From: BOG-224 sp963783505
GTDB taxonomy: Bacteria; Acidobacteriota; Terriglobia; Bryobacterales; Bryobacteraceae
Assembly: GCA_963783505.1 (NCBI GenBank)
Contig: CAWAOP010000021.1
Location: 1 to 64,000 of the forward strand
Direction of reading: 5' to 3'
Length of the DNA: 64,000 nucleotides
Part shown: positions 34,716-43,158 of the stretch, piece by piece
Layout: every line of letters starts with the position of its first letter
How positions within the stretch are numbered: position 1 is the first letter of the stretch
The notes under the pieces: model-generated
What the model was told of the DNA's origin: nothing
What the model saw: the letters and a program-made list of their open reading frames with translations, nothing else
Database searches by the model: none
Translations under genes and position numbers: made by a program

Positions 34716-37307
34716 CTAGAACACCAATCCAATCTTCATGACCACCGTGCGCGGCTCCAGGAAGTGCGTGCCGCTGAAGGTGGAGAGGAAGTTGTAAAGG
34801 GCGACCTTGTTGGTGAGGTTGTCGATATCCACCGACGCTCGGATGTGCGTGTTTTCGCCGGCGTGGAAAAGGTCGTCGCTGCCGATGCCGAGGTTGAAAA
34901 CGTTGCGCGGCTTCACGCGGTCCGGGTGGTGATCGTCGTTCTCCTGGCCGGCCTGCGGGAGCGTGATCAATGGCGAAGTCACTGGACTGGATCCACACAT
35001 CGCGGAAGTCAGGCCGCCGTTGGTGTACGTGGCCATATGGCTGCCGCACGAGAGGCCGAGCGTAGCCTGCTGGTTGGGGTCCAAGGCCAGCGCCGCGGCC
35101 GAGTCGGGTACGCCGCTGACCACGAGACCGCTATCGAAGCGCCATGTAAAGGCGGCCCACTCCCGGTTCTTGTGCTGATAGCGAAAGACTCCAGTGGATT
35201 GGAAGGCCTGGTCGTGGTCGATGCGGAAGACGCTGCCGTCGAGCGGCGTGCCCTGCGAAATGAGTCCGCCCGTTTCGGGGAAGAAGTACCGCGCGCGCGT
35301 ATGGCCGAACGTCCAGTACGCCTGAAAGCCGTGCATGTCCGTGGTGCTGAGGCGGCCTGTGACGCCATCGAGCTTGGAGTTGTGCCACGAAATCGGGAAC
35401 GTGATGGTGGTGTTCAGGAGCGTGCTGAAATCGAATGCGCCGTGCGTGTACTTCCAGAAGACATCGGCATCCAGCAGGAGGTACTTACCCAGACTCTGCT
35501 GCAAGCCTGTGTTGAACTGGTTACGACGGCCCGGCCGAATGGGCGTCGAACTTCCTCCGAAGACGTTTTGATCCAAGCCGCCGACGCCCGTTGCGCTAGA
35601 CAGCAGAAGGTTCTCGTTGAACGGCGTTTCGAACGTTCTGGCATAGGAGACGCGCAGGACGGTTCCCGTCGCCTTGATGTTGTAGGCCATTCCGAAGCGC
35701 GGGTCGGCTCCTTCGTTGGTGGTCCCGATTCCGTCATAATGATCCACCCGGAATCCCGGAGTGAACGTGAGTTTGCCGATGGTGATCTGGTCCTGCACGT
35801 AGAAGGCGTACTGGGATACGTTCCCGGTCTGGTGAAACCTCAACTGCGATCCGCCGCGAGTCAAGTCGTATGGAAGCAAGCCGGGGCTGAACGCCGGGTT
35901 CGGAGTCAAACCCAGAATGCCGCAACCTGCCGGGTTCGAGAGCGTGTCAGGGCCGGACGCGTCCCCATTGGAGTCCACGCACACGGGGTTGAAAGTGGGG
36001 TCGGTAATGCCAAAGTCGAAATTCTCCCGCAGGCGCGTCTGCTTGATGTCGAGCCCGACCTTGATGTTATGCACCCCGGAAGTCCAGGCGAGGTCGCTTT
36101 TGACGCCCCAGTTCATCAACTGGCGGGCCTGGCTCTCGGTGGCGGGCGTGTCGGCAAAGGGGTTGCGGCTTCCGTAATAGAAGAACTCGTCCTTGCGAAT
36201 GTACGGATTGATCGTGAAGAGCGTGCGGGGATTGATGGTGCGCTGGTAGCCGGGCGCAAAGCTCCAGGAGAGGACGCGTTGGCGCTGATCCTGCCCGAGT
36301 TGATCGTACGTGTTGGGAATCTGAATCCAGTTGCGCGCGCTGAATAGGTTCAGGTGCAGCGTGTCCTTCGCGTCCGGCTGATAATCCAGGCGGTCGAAGA
36401 TGGTCTGATTGTTCCCGTGGTCATGGAAGGCGGTGAACTCGGGCGTATCCAGGAACCGGCCGCTACGCACGCCGTCGGCGGAAAAAAAGTTTCCCACCTT
36501 TGCGTTGCCGGCAGCCAAACCGACCGATCCGCCGGCGTCTCCAAACGAGCCATAGTTGGCGTCGATGTTGCCGGAGGTTCGCGTGGAGCCCAGACCGGAG
36601 CGCGTGGTAATGTTGGCTACCAGGCTGGTTTTATCGCCGAATTCCGCCTCCGGAGTTCCGGTCACCAACTCCATGCTCTGCACGGCGGCTTCGGGAAGCT
36701 GCGTCGAAAAGACCTTGCTCTGCTGATCGCTGATAGGCTGGCCGTCAATGACGAAGCTCACCTGCGCGTGATCGCCAAGCGGGTGGAAGAATCCGTTGCC
36801 GTCGGCCGCGACGCCACCGGTGCTGTAGGTGATTGCCTGGCTCAGCCCGGCCCCGGGATCGCTGAGGGGTAACTTCTCTAATAGCTTGCGGTCGGCGTCG
36901 GTATGGGAGGAGGGATCAAGCTCGACCATGTCCGCGCCGGAGGCCTCCACCGTGATGCTCTCCTTCGTCGATCCGACGGTGAGGGAAGCCTTGATACGGA
37001 CAGGCACTGCGTTTCGAATATCCACCTCTTGCGAGAAAGCGTTGAAACCGGTGACCGTCACACCGAGGTGGTACGGGTTGGGTGGGATATTGCCGAACCG
37101 GAAGGTTCCGTCGTTGCCAGACTTGGTCGTCTGGTCGTAGCCCGTCATCGGGTTATGAAGCGTCACGGCGGCGTTCGGAACCGGCGCTCCGGATGGGTCG
37201 ATCACGGTTCCTTCAATGGTCCCGGCGTTTCCGAGAGATTGGGCCAACGCGGTGCAGGAGCTAACGAGCACAGCCAGAGACAGAACGCAGACAGCGAGAA
37301 TCCTCAT
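34716..37307 (-). CDS. TonB-dependent receptor, Oar-like (copy 1)
   Basis: 863 residues with a signal peptide (MRILAVCVLSLAVLVSSCTA). A carboxypeptidase-regulatory-like domain (about 28-115: GTIEGTVIDPSGAPVPNAAV, GNDGTFRFGNIPPNPYHLG) precedes a plug domain (about 125-235, with FVIDGQPISDQQS, ELVTGTPEAEFGD) and a long outer-membrane beta-barrel ending in a C-terminal aromatic (VVMKIGLVF). Such receptors import large ligands, often glycan-derived, using TonB; the substrate is unknown. It is closely similar to the copy at 40449-43040; the carboxypeptidase-regulatory part is nearly identical at DNA level. Two tandem LytTR-like sites lie upstream. No TonB or ExbBD gene is in the window. Confidence 0.92.
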   Translation of the reverse strand: MRILAVCVLSLAVLVSSCTALAQSLGNAGTIEGTVIDPSGAPVPNAAVTLHNPMTGYDQTTKSGNDGTFRFGNIPPNPYHLGVTVTGFNAFSQEVDIRNAVPVRIKASLTVGSTKESITVEASGADMVELDPSSHTDADRKLLEKLPLSDPGAGLSQAITYSTGGVAADGNGFFHPLGDHAQVSFVIDGQPISDQQSKVFSTQLPEAAVQSMELVTGTPEAEFGDKTSLVANITTRSGLGSTRTSGNIDANYGSFGDAGGSVGLAAGNAKVGNFFSADGVRSGRFLDTPEFTAFHDHGNNQTIFDRLDYQPDAKDTLHLNLFSARNWIQIPNTYDQLGQDQRQRVLSWSFAPGYQRTINPRTLFTINPYIRKDEFFYYGSRNPFADTPATESQARQLMNWGVKSDLAWTSGVHNIKVGLDIKQTRLRENFDFGITDPTFNPVCVDSNGDASGPDTLSNPAGCGILGLTPNPAFSPGLLPYDLTRGGSQLRFHQTGNVSQYAFYVQDQITIGKLTFTPGFRVDHYDGIGTTNEGADPRFGMAYNIKATGTVLRVSYARTFETPFNENLLLSSATGVGGLDQNVFGGSSTPIRPGRRNQFNTGLQQSLGKYLLLDADVFWKYTHGAFDFSTLLNTTITFPISWHNSKLDGVTGRLSTTDMHGFQAYWTFGHTRARYFFPETGGLISQGTPLDGSVFRIDHDQAFQSTGVFRYQHKNREWAAFTWRFDSGLVVSGVPDSAAALALDPNQQATLGLSCGSHMATYTNGGLTSAMCGSSPVTSPLITLPQAGQENDDHHPDRVKPRNVFNLGIGSDDLFHAGENTHIRASVDIDNLTNKVALYNFLSTFSGTHFLEPRTVVMKIGLVF

Positions 37308-37363
37308 GATCCCGAGTATCCAATTCAGCGTCTGGAAACGCCTATAACATCCTGACGGGCGGA

Positions 37364-37470
37364 TGGTTCATTGCCGTGAGCGGGATTGATTCGACAATGA
37401 GCGGACCACGCCAAACGTGGCTAGCGGGCAATTCATGGCTGTGAAAGGGATTGATTCGCCTATGAATGGC
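37364..37470. promoter_or_regulatory. Two tandem LytTR-type direct-repeat sites upstream of receptor 1
   Basis: Site A (37364-37404) contains GAGCGG twice and site B (37429-37470) GAAAGG/GAATGG, each pair spaced 21 bp, about two helical turns. The shared core is GGGATTGATTCG followed by an A/T-rich step and GA-GG. The sites lie 57-163 bp before the receptor start. Related sequence occurs at 43097-43139 and 45880-45924. Confidence 0.55.
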
Positions 37471-37542
37471 AGGCGCGCGAAAGGAAAGGCCGGCCAGGAC
37501 ACCAATTCGATTTTCACGGCCGCGGCTGCCTAGCTTACAAGT

Positions 37543-39477
37543 TCAATAGGCCTCCTTGTGGCGGATGTTCGGCAACAGTCGGGCGGAATTCAGGATGAAC
37601 ACCAACTCCGAGGCAACGTGGATCAGCGCTGCGAGAATGGGATTCAACAGACCGGCCGCCGCCAGGACGACGCCGGTCCCATCTACGGCAAGAGTGCCCG
37701 CGAAGTTCGCCATAATGACCCGGCGGCAGCGGCGAGCGATCCCCAACACTTCCACGAATCGCAACAGATCGTCTCCCAGCAGAACGATCGAGGCGCTCTC
37801 GCGGGCGACATCGGTTCCGGAACCCATCGCGACGCCCACATTGGACTCCATCAGGGCCGGCGCGTCGTTGATGCCGTCTCCGATCATGGCTACTACGCGC
37901 CCCTGTGCGCGGAGCTCGCGAATGAATGCCACCTTCCCCTCGGGAAGCAATTCGGACCGGACCTCGTCCACACCGAGTTGGCCGGCCACGGCGTCGGCGA
38001 TTTCCTTTCGGTCGCCGGTCAGAAGCACGGTCCGGCAGCCCATCTCCTTTAGCTTGCGAACCGCGGCGGCGGCTTCCGGACGAAGGACGTCCGCCATGCG
38101 AATGGCCCCGGCCAACGCGCGTTCCACGGCGACGAAGACCTCCGTACCGGTGCTGGGGTCGGAGCCGTTCGGCGCGCTGAAGCCCTCGGCCTCCATCAAG
38201 CCGCGCGTCCCGACGAGTGTGCGTTTGCCTTCGACTTCGCAGACAATCCCCTTGCCCGGATGGTACTGAAAGCTTCGGGGCTCACCCACCGGCACCGAAC
38301 GGTCGGAGGCGGCTTTGAAAATGGCTTTCCCTAGCGGATGTTCGGAGAACCGCTCCGCCGTCGCGGCTATCCGGAGCACCTCTCGCTCCGCGCAGCCATT
38401 GAAGGCTCGGATACCGACAATGTTCGGAGTTCCAAGCGTAAGCGTGCCGGTTTTATCGAGTACGATGGTGTCCACCGCGCTCAGCGCCTCGAGAAACAGC
38501 CCGCCCTTGACTATGGCTCCGCTCCGGGCGGCCCGCCCGATTCCGCCCAGGATCGCCAACGGAGTGCCGGCCGCTATTCCGCAAGCGCCCGCGACTACGA
38601 TCACCGAAATGGTGGAACGCGGATTATGCGTGATCAGGAGCGTAAGGGCGGCGCATCCAAGCGCGAAGTAGACCAGGTATCCCGCCAGCCGGTCCGCAGT
38701 CCGCTGAATCGGCGCGCGCAGAGCCTCGGCGCGCTCGACGGCTTCGACAATCCGCCCGAACGCGCTCTCCCGGCCGATTTTCTCCGCCCGGATTTCGAGC
38801 ACGCCGGACTGGTTGATGGTTCCGGCGAACACGCTTGTCCCCGCCACCTTCTCGACAGGCATCGATTCTCCGGTGATGGCCGCCTGATCGACAAACGAGT
38901 GGCCTCCGGACACAGTTCCATCCACCGGAATGCGGCCGCCGGGGCGGACAAGTACCACATCGCCGGCCCGCAACTCCGAGAGGTTCCGCGCGATCGTCTC
39001 CGTTCCCGAACGGACCTCGGCCACCTGCGGCAGCAGATCCAGCAAATCGCGAATGGCGCGTCTGCCGCGACCCACGGTCATCTCTTCGAGGATTTCGGCT
39101 ATCAGTACGAACACTGCGATCAGAAGAGCCGTGGAAAACTCTCCGATGGCGGAAGCCGACGCCAGAGCGATGGTCATGGAGAGTTCCATGGTCATTCGCC
39201 GGTCGAGCAGATCGGCTACGGCCTCCTTGAAGATGGGGAAGCCGCCGAACAGGATGCCCGCGAGGGCCAGCGCATCTATCCCGTGGACGCGCGGGACTGC
39301 GCGCAGCCAAGTGAGCGCGAGGACGATGGCGACAAGCCCGACGCGGCTCCATTCCCGCCAGCGATCGTCGTGTTCTTGTTCGTGTTTCCCGGCGCGGCCG
39401 TGGTCCGGCGCGGTACGGGCGCCGCCATCAAAACCCCCCAGGCGCGCAGCCGAGCCTTCCAGATACAGCTCCGGCAT
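37543..39477 (-). CDS. P1B-type heavy-metal-transporting ATPase
   Basis: 644 residues; ATG 39477 follows GGGAGGGG. No N-terminal HMA domain; residues 25-38 are His/Glu/Asp-rich. P-type features: actuator TGES (202-205), phosphorylation site DKTGTLT (Asp341), the His-Pro pair SEHP (380-381) and GDGINDAP (533-540). The metal-binding membrane segment reads VVAGACGIAAGTPLA (Cys299), so the usual CPC, CPH or SPC motif is replaced by ACG. The C-terminus keeps HVASELVFILNSARLLP. It exports a transition metal across the inner membrane, but ion specificity is unclear. It begins 19 bp after an RcnR-like sensor gene, suggesting Ni or Co. Confidence 0.88.
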   Translation of the reverse strand: MPELYLEGSAARLGGFDGGARTAPDHGRAGKHEQEHDDRWREWSRVGLVAIVLALTWLRAVPRVHGIDALALAGILFGGFPIFKEAVADLLDRRMTMELSMTIALASASAIGEFSTALLIAVFVLIAEILEEMTVGRGRRAIRDLLDLLPQVAEVRSGTETIARNLSELRAGDVVLVRPGGRIPVDGTVSGGHSFVDQAAITGESMPVEKVAGTSVFAGTINQSGVLEIRAEKIGRESAFGRIVEAVERAEALRAPIQRTADRLAGYLVYFALGCAALTLLITHNPRSTISVIVVAGACGIAAGTPLAILGGIGRAARSGAIVKGGLFLEALSAVDTIVLDKTGTLTLGTPNIVGIRAFNGCAEREVLRIAATAERFSEHPLGKAIFKAASDRSVPVGEPRSFQYHPGKGIVCEVEGKRTLVGTRGLMEAEGFSAPNGSDPSTGTEVFVAVERALAGAIRMADVLRPEAAAAVRKLKEMGCRTVLLTGDRKEIADAVAGQLGVDEVRSELLPEGKVAFIRELRAQGRVVAMIGDGINDAPALMESNVGVAMGSGTDVARESASIVLLGDDLLRFVEVLGIARRCRRVIMANFAGTLAVDGTGVVLAAAGLLNPILAALIHVASELVFILNSARLLPNIRHKEAY

Positions 39478-39496
39478 GTTCCCCTCCCTGAGCGCT

Positions 39497-39775
39497 TCAG
39501 CGCAGATAGGTTCGGAGAGCGTCGATCAGCTCCTGCGCGGCCCGCGCGCGTTCCGACGTTGGGCGCTGGTCGGGGTCAAGAACGTGAAAGCGGATATGAC
39601 CCTCCAGCACCTCCGCCATCAAGGAGTCGATCGCGCCGCGGCAGGCGGATATCGTATGAAGGATATCCGAACAGTCCGCGCACCTCTCGATCGCGCTCTC
39701 GATGGCCTCCACCTGCCCGCTAATGCGGCGGATCCGGTTGAGCATCTTCTTCTTGTCTCGAACGATGTGAGCCAG
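39497..39775 (-). CDS. RcnR/CsoR-family metal sensor repressor
   Basis: About 92 residues. I infer a CTG start at 39775, six bases after GGAGGG, because it yields (M)AHIVRDKKKMLNRIRRISGQ, matching the family's N-terminus; the longer frame to 39898 reads through the promoter. With this numbering the ligand set is His3, Cys35, His60 and His64, as in the Ni/Co sensor RcnR rather than copper CsoR (Cys-His-Cys). The four-helix fold is seen in VEAIESAIERCADCSDIL and LMAEVLEGHIRFHVL. It should repress its own promoter and the downstream ATPase and release them on metal binding. Downstream spacing is 19 bp. Confidence 0.82.
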   Translation of the reverse strand: MAHIVRDKKKMLNRIRRISGQVEAIESAIERCADCSDILHTISACRGAIDSLMAEVLEGHIRFHVLDPDQRPTSERARAAQELIDALRTYLR

Positions 39776-39796
39776 GAGCTTCCCTCCGTTGAAAAT

Positions 39797-39825
39797 AGTA
39801 TACCCCGGCAGGTATTCGAAGTAAA
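39797..39825 (-). promoter_or_regulatory. Metal-sensor promoter with operator in the spacer
   Basis: On the minus strand, -35 TTTACT (39820-39825) and -10 TATACT (39797-39802) are separated by exactly 17 bp. The spacer holds ATACCTGCCGGGGTAT (39800-39815), whose ATACC/GGTAT arms and G-tract resemble operators of the CsoR/RcnR family. The -10 lies about 22 bp before the inferred start of the sensor gene, so repression by occlusion is likely. Confidence 0.7.
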
Positions 39826-39833
39826 CTACCGCG

Positions 39834-40397
39834 TCAGCGGTAGTACTTGAAGATATCCGCTTTGCCGGCCGGCCGGGTCCATGCGCCTTCCAGAGCATAG
39901 AGCGGCTTATCGCCGGCCGGATCGCCAGGCAACGCTCTCAATGTGCCCCAGACCCAGACCAGGCTTCCTTCCGAATAGGGAATCGTCAGTCCCTCGCGGA
40001 GCCGCACGTCGATCATCCCGTCTCCGTAGCGCTCAAAACGCTGCCAGGAATCGCCGTTATCGGCCGTCAATACGAAGCGCCCCACCGGCTGGCCGGGGCG
40101 CACCCGCTCGCTACACGTCATGTAGCCAAGCGCGCGGATCGGAGCGCCATTTGAGGGAGCGTCCGCGCGAAGGATGTTGCTGCCGCGCTCCAGGCCGGAC
40201 CAATCCAAAAGCGTAAAACCATCGGAACTGCGGACCCTCGGAACGAGGTTCAGCATGTACGGGCCGGTGGGGCGGAAGAGCCACAGGGCCGTAGCGATGG
40301 CCGGCAGGGTGATCAACGCGGCCAGCCCTGCCAACGTCCGGAGTTCGCGGCGCGACATACCATCGGGTTTGTGGGTCTTGCTCCGCCGAAGCCTCAT
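39834..40397 (-). CDS. Hypothetical membrane-anchored protein
   Basis: 187 residues with one likely transmembrane segment near the N-terminus (about 20-42: LRTLAGLAALITLPAIATALW) and a soluble remainder with RALGYMTCSERVRPGQPVG, FVLTADNGDSWQRFERYGDG and VWVWGTLRALPGDPAG. The recurring pattern of GYM and VWGTL is reminiscent of domains that handle metal or redox proteins, but I cannot assign a family. It follows receptor copy 2 by 51 bp on the same strand and precedes the metal-sensor promoter. Function unknown. Confidence 0.65.
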   Translation of the reverse strand: MRLRRSKTHKPDGMSRRELRTLAGLAALITLPAIATALWLFRPTGPYMLNLVPRVRSSDGFTLLDWSGLERGSNILRADAPSNGAPIRALGYMTCSERVRPGQPVGRFVLTADNGDSWQRFERYGDGMIDVRLREGLTIPYSEGSLVWVWGTLRALPGDPAGDKPLYALEGAWTRPAGKADIFKYYR

Positions 40398-40448
40398 CGC
40401 CGCCAGCGCCTTTTCCGGAACCTCCAGTGCGCGCTGCCCGGCTGGCGT

Positions 40449-43040
40449 TCAAAACACCAAGCCGATCCGCGCGATCAGTGTGCGCGGCTGCAAGAAGTGC
40501 GTACCGCTGAAAGTCGAAAGGTAGTTGTACAGCGCCATCTTGTTGGTCAGATTGGCGATGTCCAGCGAGCCCGTAAAGTGTGTTGTTTCGCCGGAGTGGA
40601 ACAGGTTATCGCTGCCCAGGCCGAGGTTGAAGACGTTGCGCGGCTTGACGCGGTCGGGATTGTGGTCGTCGTTTTCCTTGCCCGCTTGAGGAAGGACAAG
40701 CAACGGAGACAGAATCGGGCTGCTGCCGCAAATATCGGAGCTCAACCCTCCGTTCGTGTAGGTTGCCACGTGAGTTCCGCAAGAAAGACCGAGGGTAGCT
40801 TGCTGGTTCGGAGTGAGGGCCAAAGCCGCGTCGGAATCGGGAATGCCGCTGACCACCAGGCCGCTGTCATAGCGCCAGGTGAATGCGATCCACTCCCGGT
40901 TCTTATGCTGGTAGCGGAAGACGCCGGTGGACTGGAACGCCTGGTCGTGGTCGATGCGGAACACGCTGCCGTCGAGCGGCGCGCCCTGCGAAATGAGTCC
41001 GCCCGTTTCGGGGAAGAAATACCGCGCGCGGGTGTGGCCGAACGTCCAGTACGCCTGGAAGCCGTGGATTTCCGTAGTGCTGAGGCGGCCGGTGATGCCA
41101 TCGAGCTTGGAGTTGTGCCACGAAATCGGGAAGGTGATGGTGGTGTTCAGCAAAGTGCTGAAGTCGTACGCGCCGTGCGTGTATTTCCAGAAGACGTCGG
41201 CGTCCAGCAGGAGGTATCTGCCCAGCGCCTGTTGGAAGCCCGTATTGAATTGGTTGCGCCGTCCCGGCCGGATAGGCGTCGCGTTGCCTCCGAACACGTT
41301 TTGGGCCAGCCCGCCGACGCCCGTCGCGCTGGATAACAAAAGGTTTTCGTTGAAGGGCGTTTCAAACGTTCTGGCATAGGAAGCGCGCAGAACGGTTCCC
41401 GTCGCCTTGATGTTGTAGGCCATTCCGAAGCGCGGCTCGGCGCCGTCGTTGGTGGTCCCGATTCCGTCGTAGCGATCCACCCGGAATCCAGGAGTCAACG
41501 TGAGTTTGCCGACTGTGATCTGATCCTGCGCGTAGAAAGCGTACTGTGACACGTTCCCGCTCTGGTGAAACCTCAACTGCGATCCGCCGCGGGTCAAGTC
41601 GTACGGCAACAAGCCGGGGCTAAAATTCGGATTCGGCGTAAATCCGAGCTTCGCGCAGCCGGCCGGGTTCAGAAGCGTGTCGGGGCCGGCCGCGTTTCCA
41701 TCGGCGTCCACGCACACGGGGTTAAAAGTGTCGTCGGTGATGCCGAAACCGAAGTTCTCCCGCAGGCGCGTCTGCTTCAGGTCGACGCCTACCTTCACGC
41801 TGTGTATCCCGGAGGTCCAGGCGAGGTCGCTCTTTACGCCCCAGTTCATCAACTGGCGGGCTTGGCTCTCGGTGGCGGGCGTATCGGCGAACGGGTCGCG
41901 GCTGCCGTAATAGAAGAACTCGTCTTTGCGGACATATGGATTGACGGTGAAGAGGGTGTGAGGATTGATGGTGCGCTGGTAGCCGGGCGCGAAGCTCCAA
42001 GAGAGGACCCTTTGGCGCTGGTCTTGCCCGAGTTGGTCGTAGGAGTTGGGGATCTGGAGCCAGTTGCGCGCGGAGAACAGGTTCAGGTGCAGTGTGTTCT
42101 TCGCGTCCGGCTGATAATCGAAGCGGTCGAAGATGGTCTGATTGTTGCCGTGGTCGTGGAAGGCGGTGAATTCCGGCGTATCCAGAAACCGGCCGCTGCG
42201 CACGCCGTCGGCGGAAAAGAAGTTCCCTACTCGCGCGTTGCCGACGGCTAAACCGAACGATCCGCCGGCGTCACCAAACGATCCATAGTTGGCGTCGAAA
42301 TTGCCCGAGGTTCGCGCGGCGCCCAGACCGGAACGGGTGGTGATGTTGGCCACCAGGCTGGTCTTATCGCCGAACTCCGCTTCCGGAGTTCCGGTCACCA
42401 GTTCCATGCTCTGCACAGCGGCTTGGGGGAGCTGCGTCGAGAAAACTTTGCTCTGCTGATCGCTGATGGGCTGGCCGTCAATGACGAAGCTCACCTGCGC
42501 GTGATCGCCGAGCGGGTGAAAGAATCCATTGCCGTCGGCCGCCACTCCGCCGGTGCTATATACGATGGCTTGGCTCAGGCCGGCGCCCGGATCGATAGTC
42601 GGCAGCTTCTGGATTAGGTTCCGATCCGCATCGACATGGGCCGAGGGGTCAAGCTCGACCATGTCCGCGCCGGCCGCCTCCACCGTGATGCTCTCCTTCG
42701 TCGATCCGACGGTGAGGGAAGCCTTGATACGGACAGGCACTGCGTTTCGAATATCCACCTCTTGCGAGAAAGCGTTGAAACCGGTGACCGTCACACCGAG
42801 GTGGTACGGGTTGGGTGGGATATTGCTGAACCGGAAGGTTCCGTCGTTGCCAGACTTGGTCGTCTGGTCGTAGCCCGTCATCGGGTTATGAAGCGTAACC
42901 GCCGCGTTCGGAACCGGGGCGCCGGATGGGTCGATCACGGTCCCTTCAATGGTTCCGGCGTTTCCAAGGGATTGGGCCAAGGCGGGGCGGGCGCCAACGA
43001 GCGCAGCCAGAAACAAAACGCAGACGGCGAGAGTCCTCAT
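40449..43040 (-). CDS. TonB-dependent receptor, Oar-like (copy 2)
   Basis: 863 residues from ATG 43040 (an upstream ATG at 43061 is less likely). Domain order is as in copy 1: signal peptide, carboxypeptidase-regulatory domain, plug with FVIDGQPISDQQS, and a barrel ending LIARIGLVF. It differs from copy 1 at scattered sites; the barrel C-terminus and some loops (for example DNLFHSGETTHFTGSLDIAN) diverge most. DNA from 42677 to 42896 is identical to 36944-37163 except for one base, a sign of recent gene conversion or strong selection. One LytTR-like site lies upstream. Ligand unknown. It brackets the metal ATPase locus with copy 1. Confidence 0.92.
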   Translation of the reverse strand: MRTLAVCVLFLAALVGARPALAQSLGNAGTIEGTVIDPSGAPVPNAAVTLHNPMTGYDQTTKSGNDGTFRFSNIPPNPYHLGVTVTGFNAFSQEVDIRNAVPVRIKASLTVGSTKESITVEAAGADMVELDPSAHVDADRNLIQKLPTIDPGAGLSQAIVYSTGGVAADGNGFFHPLGDHAQVSFVIDGQPISDQQSKVFSTQLPQAAVQSMELVTGTPEAEFGDKTSLVANITTRSGLGAARTSGNFDANYGSFGDAGGSFGLAVGNARVGNFFSADGVRSGRFLDTPEFTAFHDHGNNQTIFDRFDYQPDAKNTLHLNLFSARNWLQIPNSYDQLGQDQRQRVLSWSFAPGYQRTINPHTLFTVNPYVRKDEFFYYGSRDPFADTPATESQARQLMNWGVKSDLAWTSGIHSVKVGVDLKQTRLRENFGFGITDDTFNPVCVDADGNAAGPDTLLNPAGCAKLGFTPNPNFSPGLLPYDLTRGGSQLRFHQSGNVSQYAFYAQDQITVGKLTLTPGFRVDRYDGIGTTNDGAEPRFGMAYNIKATGTVLRASYARTFETPFNENLLLSSATGVGGLAQNVFGGNATPIRPGRRNQFNTGFQQALGRYLLLDADVFWKYTHGAYDFSTLLNTTITFPISWHNSKLDGITGRLSTTEIHGFQAYWTFGHTRARYFFPETGGLISQGAPLDGSVFRIDHDQAFQSTGVFRYQHKNREWIAFTWRYDSGLVVSGIPDSDAALALTPNQQATLGLSCGTHVATYTNGGLSSDICGSSPILSPLLVLPQAGKENDDHNPDRVKPRNVFNLGLGSDNLFHSGETTHFTGSLDIANLTNKMALYNYLSTFSGTHFLQPRTLIARIGLVF

Positions 43041-43096
43041 GCTCCCGAGTATCAAAAACACGGCGCGGAAACGCCTAGGCGATTCTCACGGGCGGA

Positions 43097-43139
43097 CAAT
43101 TGACGGCCGGGAACAGACTGAAGTCGCCAACGAGCGGGC
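43097..43139. promoter_or_regulatory. LytTR-type site upstream of receptor 2
   Basis: Aligns position by position with site B of receptor 1 (starting CAATT, then GG-C-G-GAA, then TGA-TCGCC and GA-GG). It lies 57-99 bp before the receptor start. Not identical, but the key spaced G/C steps are shared. Confidence 0.45.
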
Positions 43140-43158
43140 AGTGGGAGGAACGACTGAA

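Noticed and set aside
39776..39898. Longer start of the RcnR-like sensor at 39898
   Set aside because: It would translate through the -35/-10 elements and operator and lacks family similarity.
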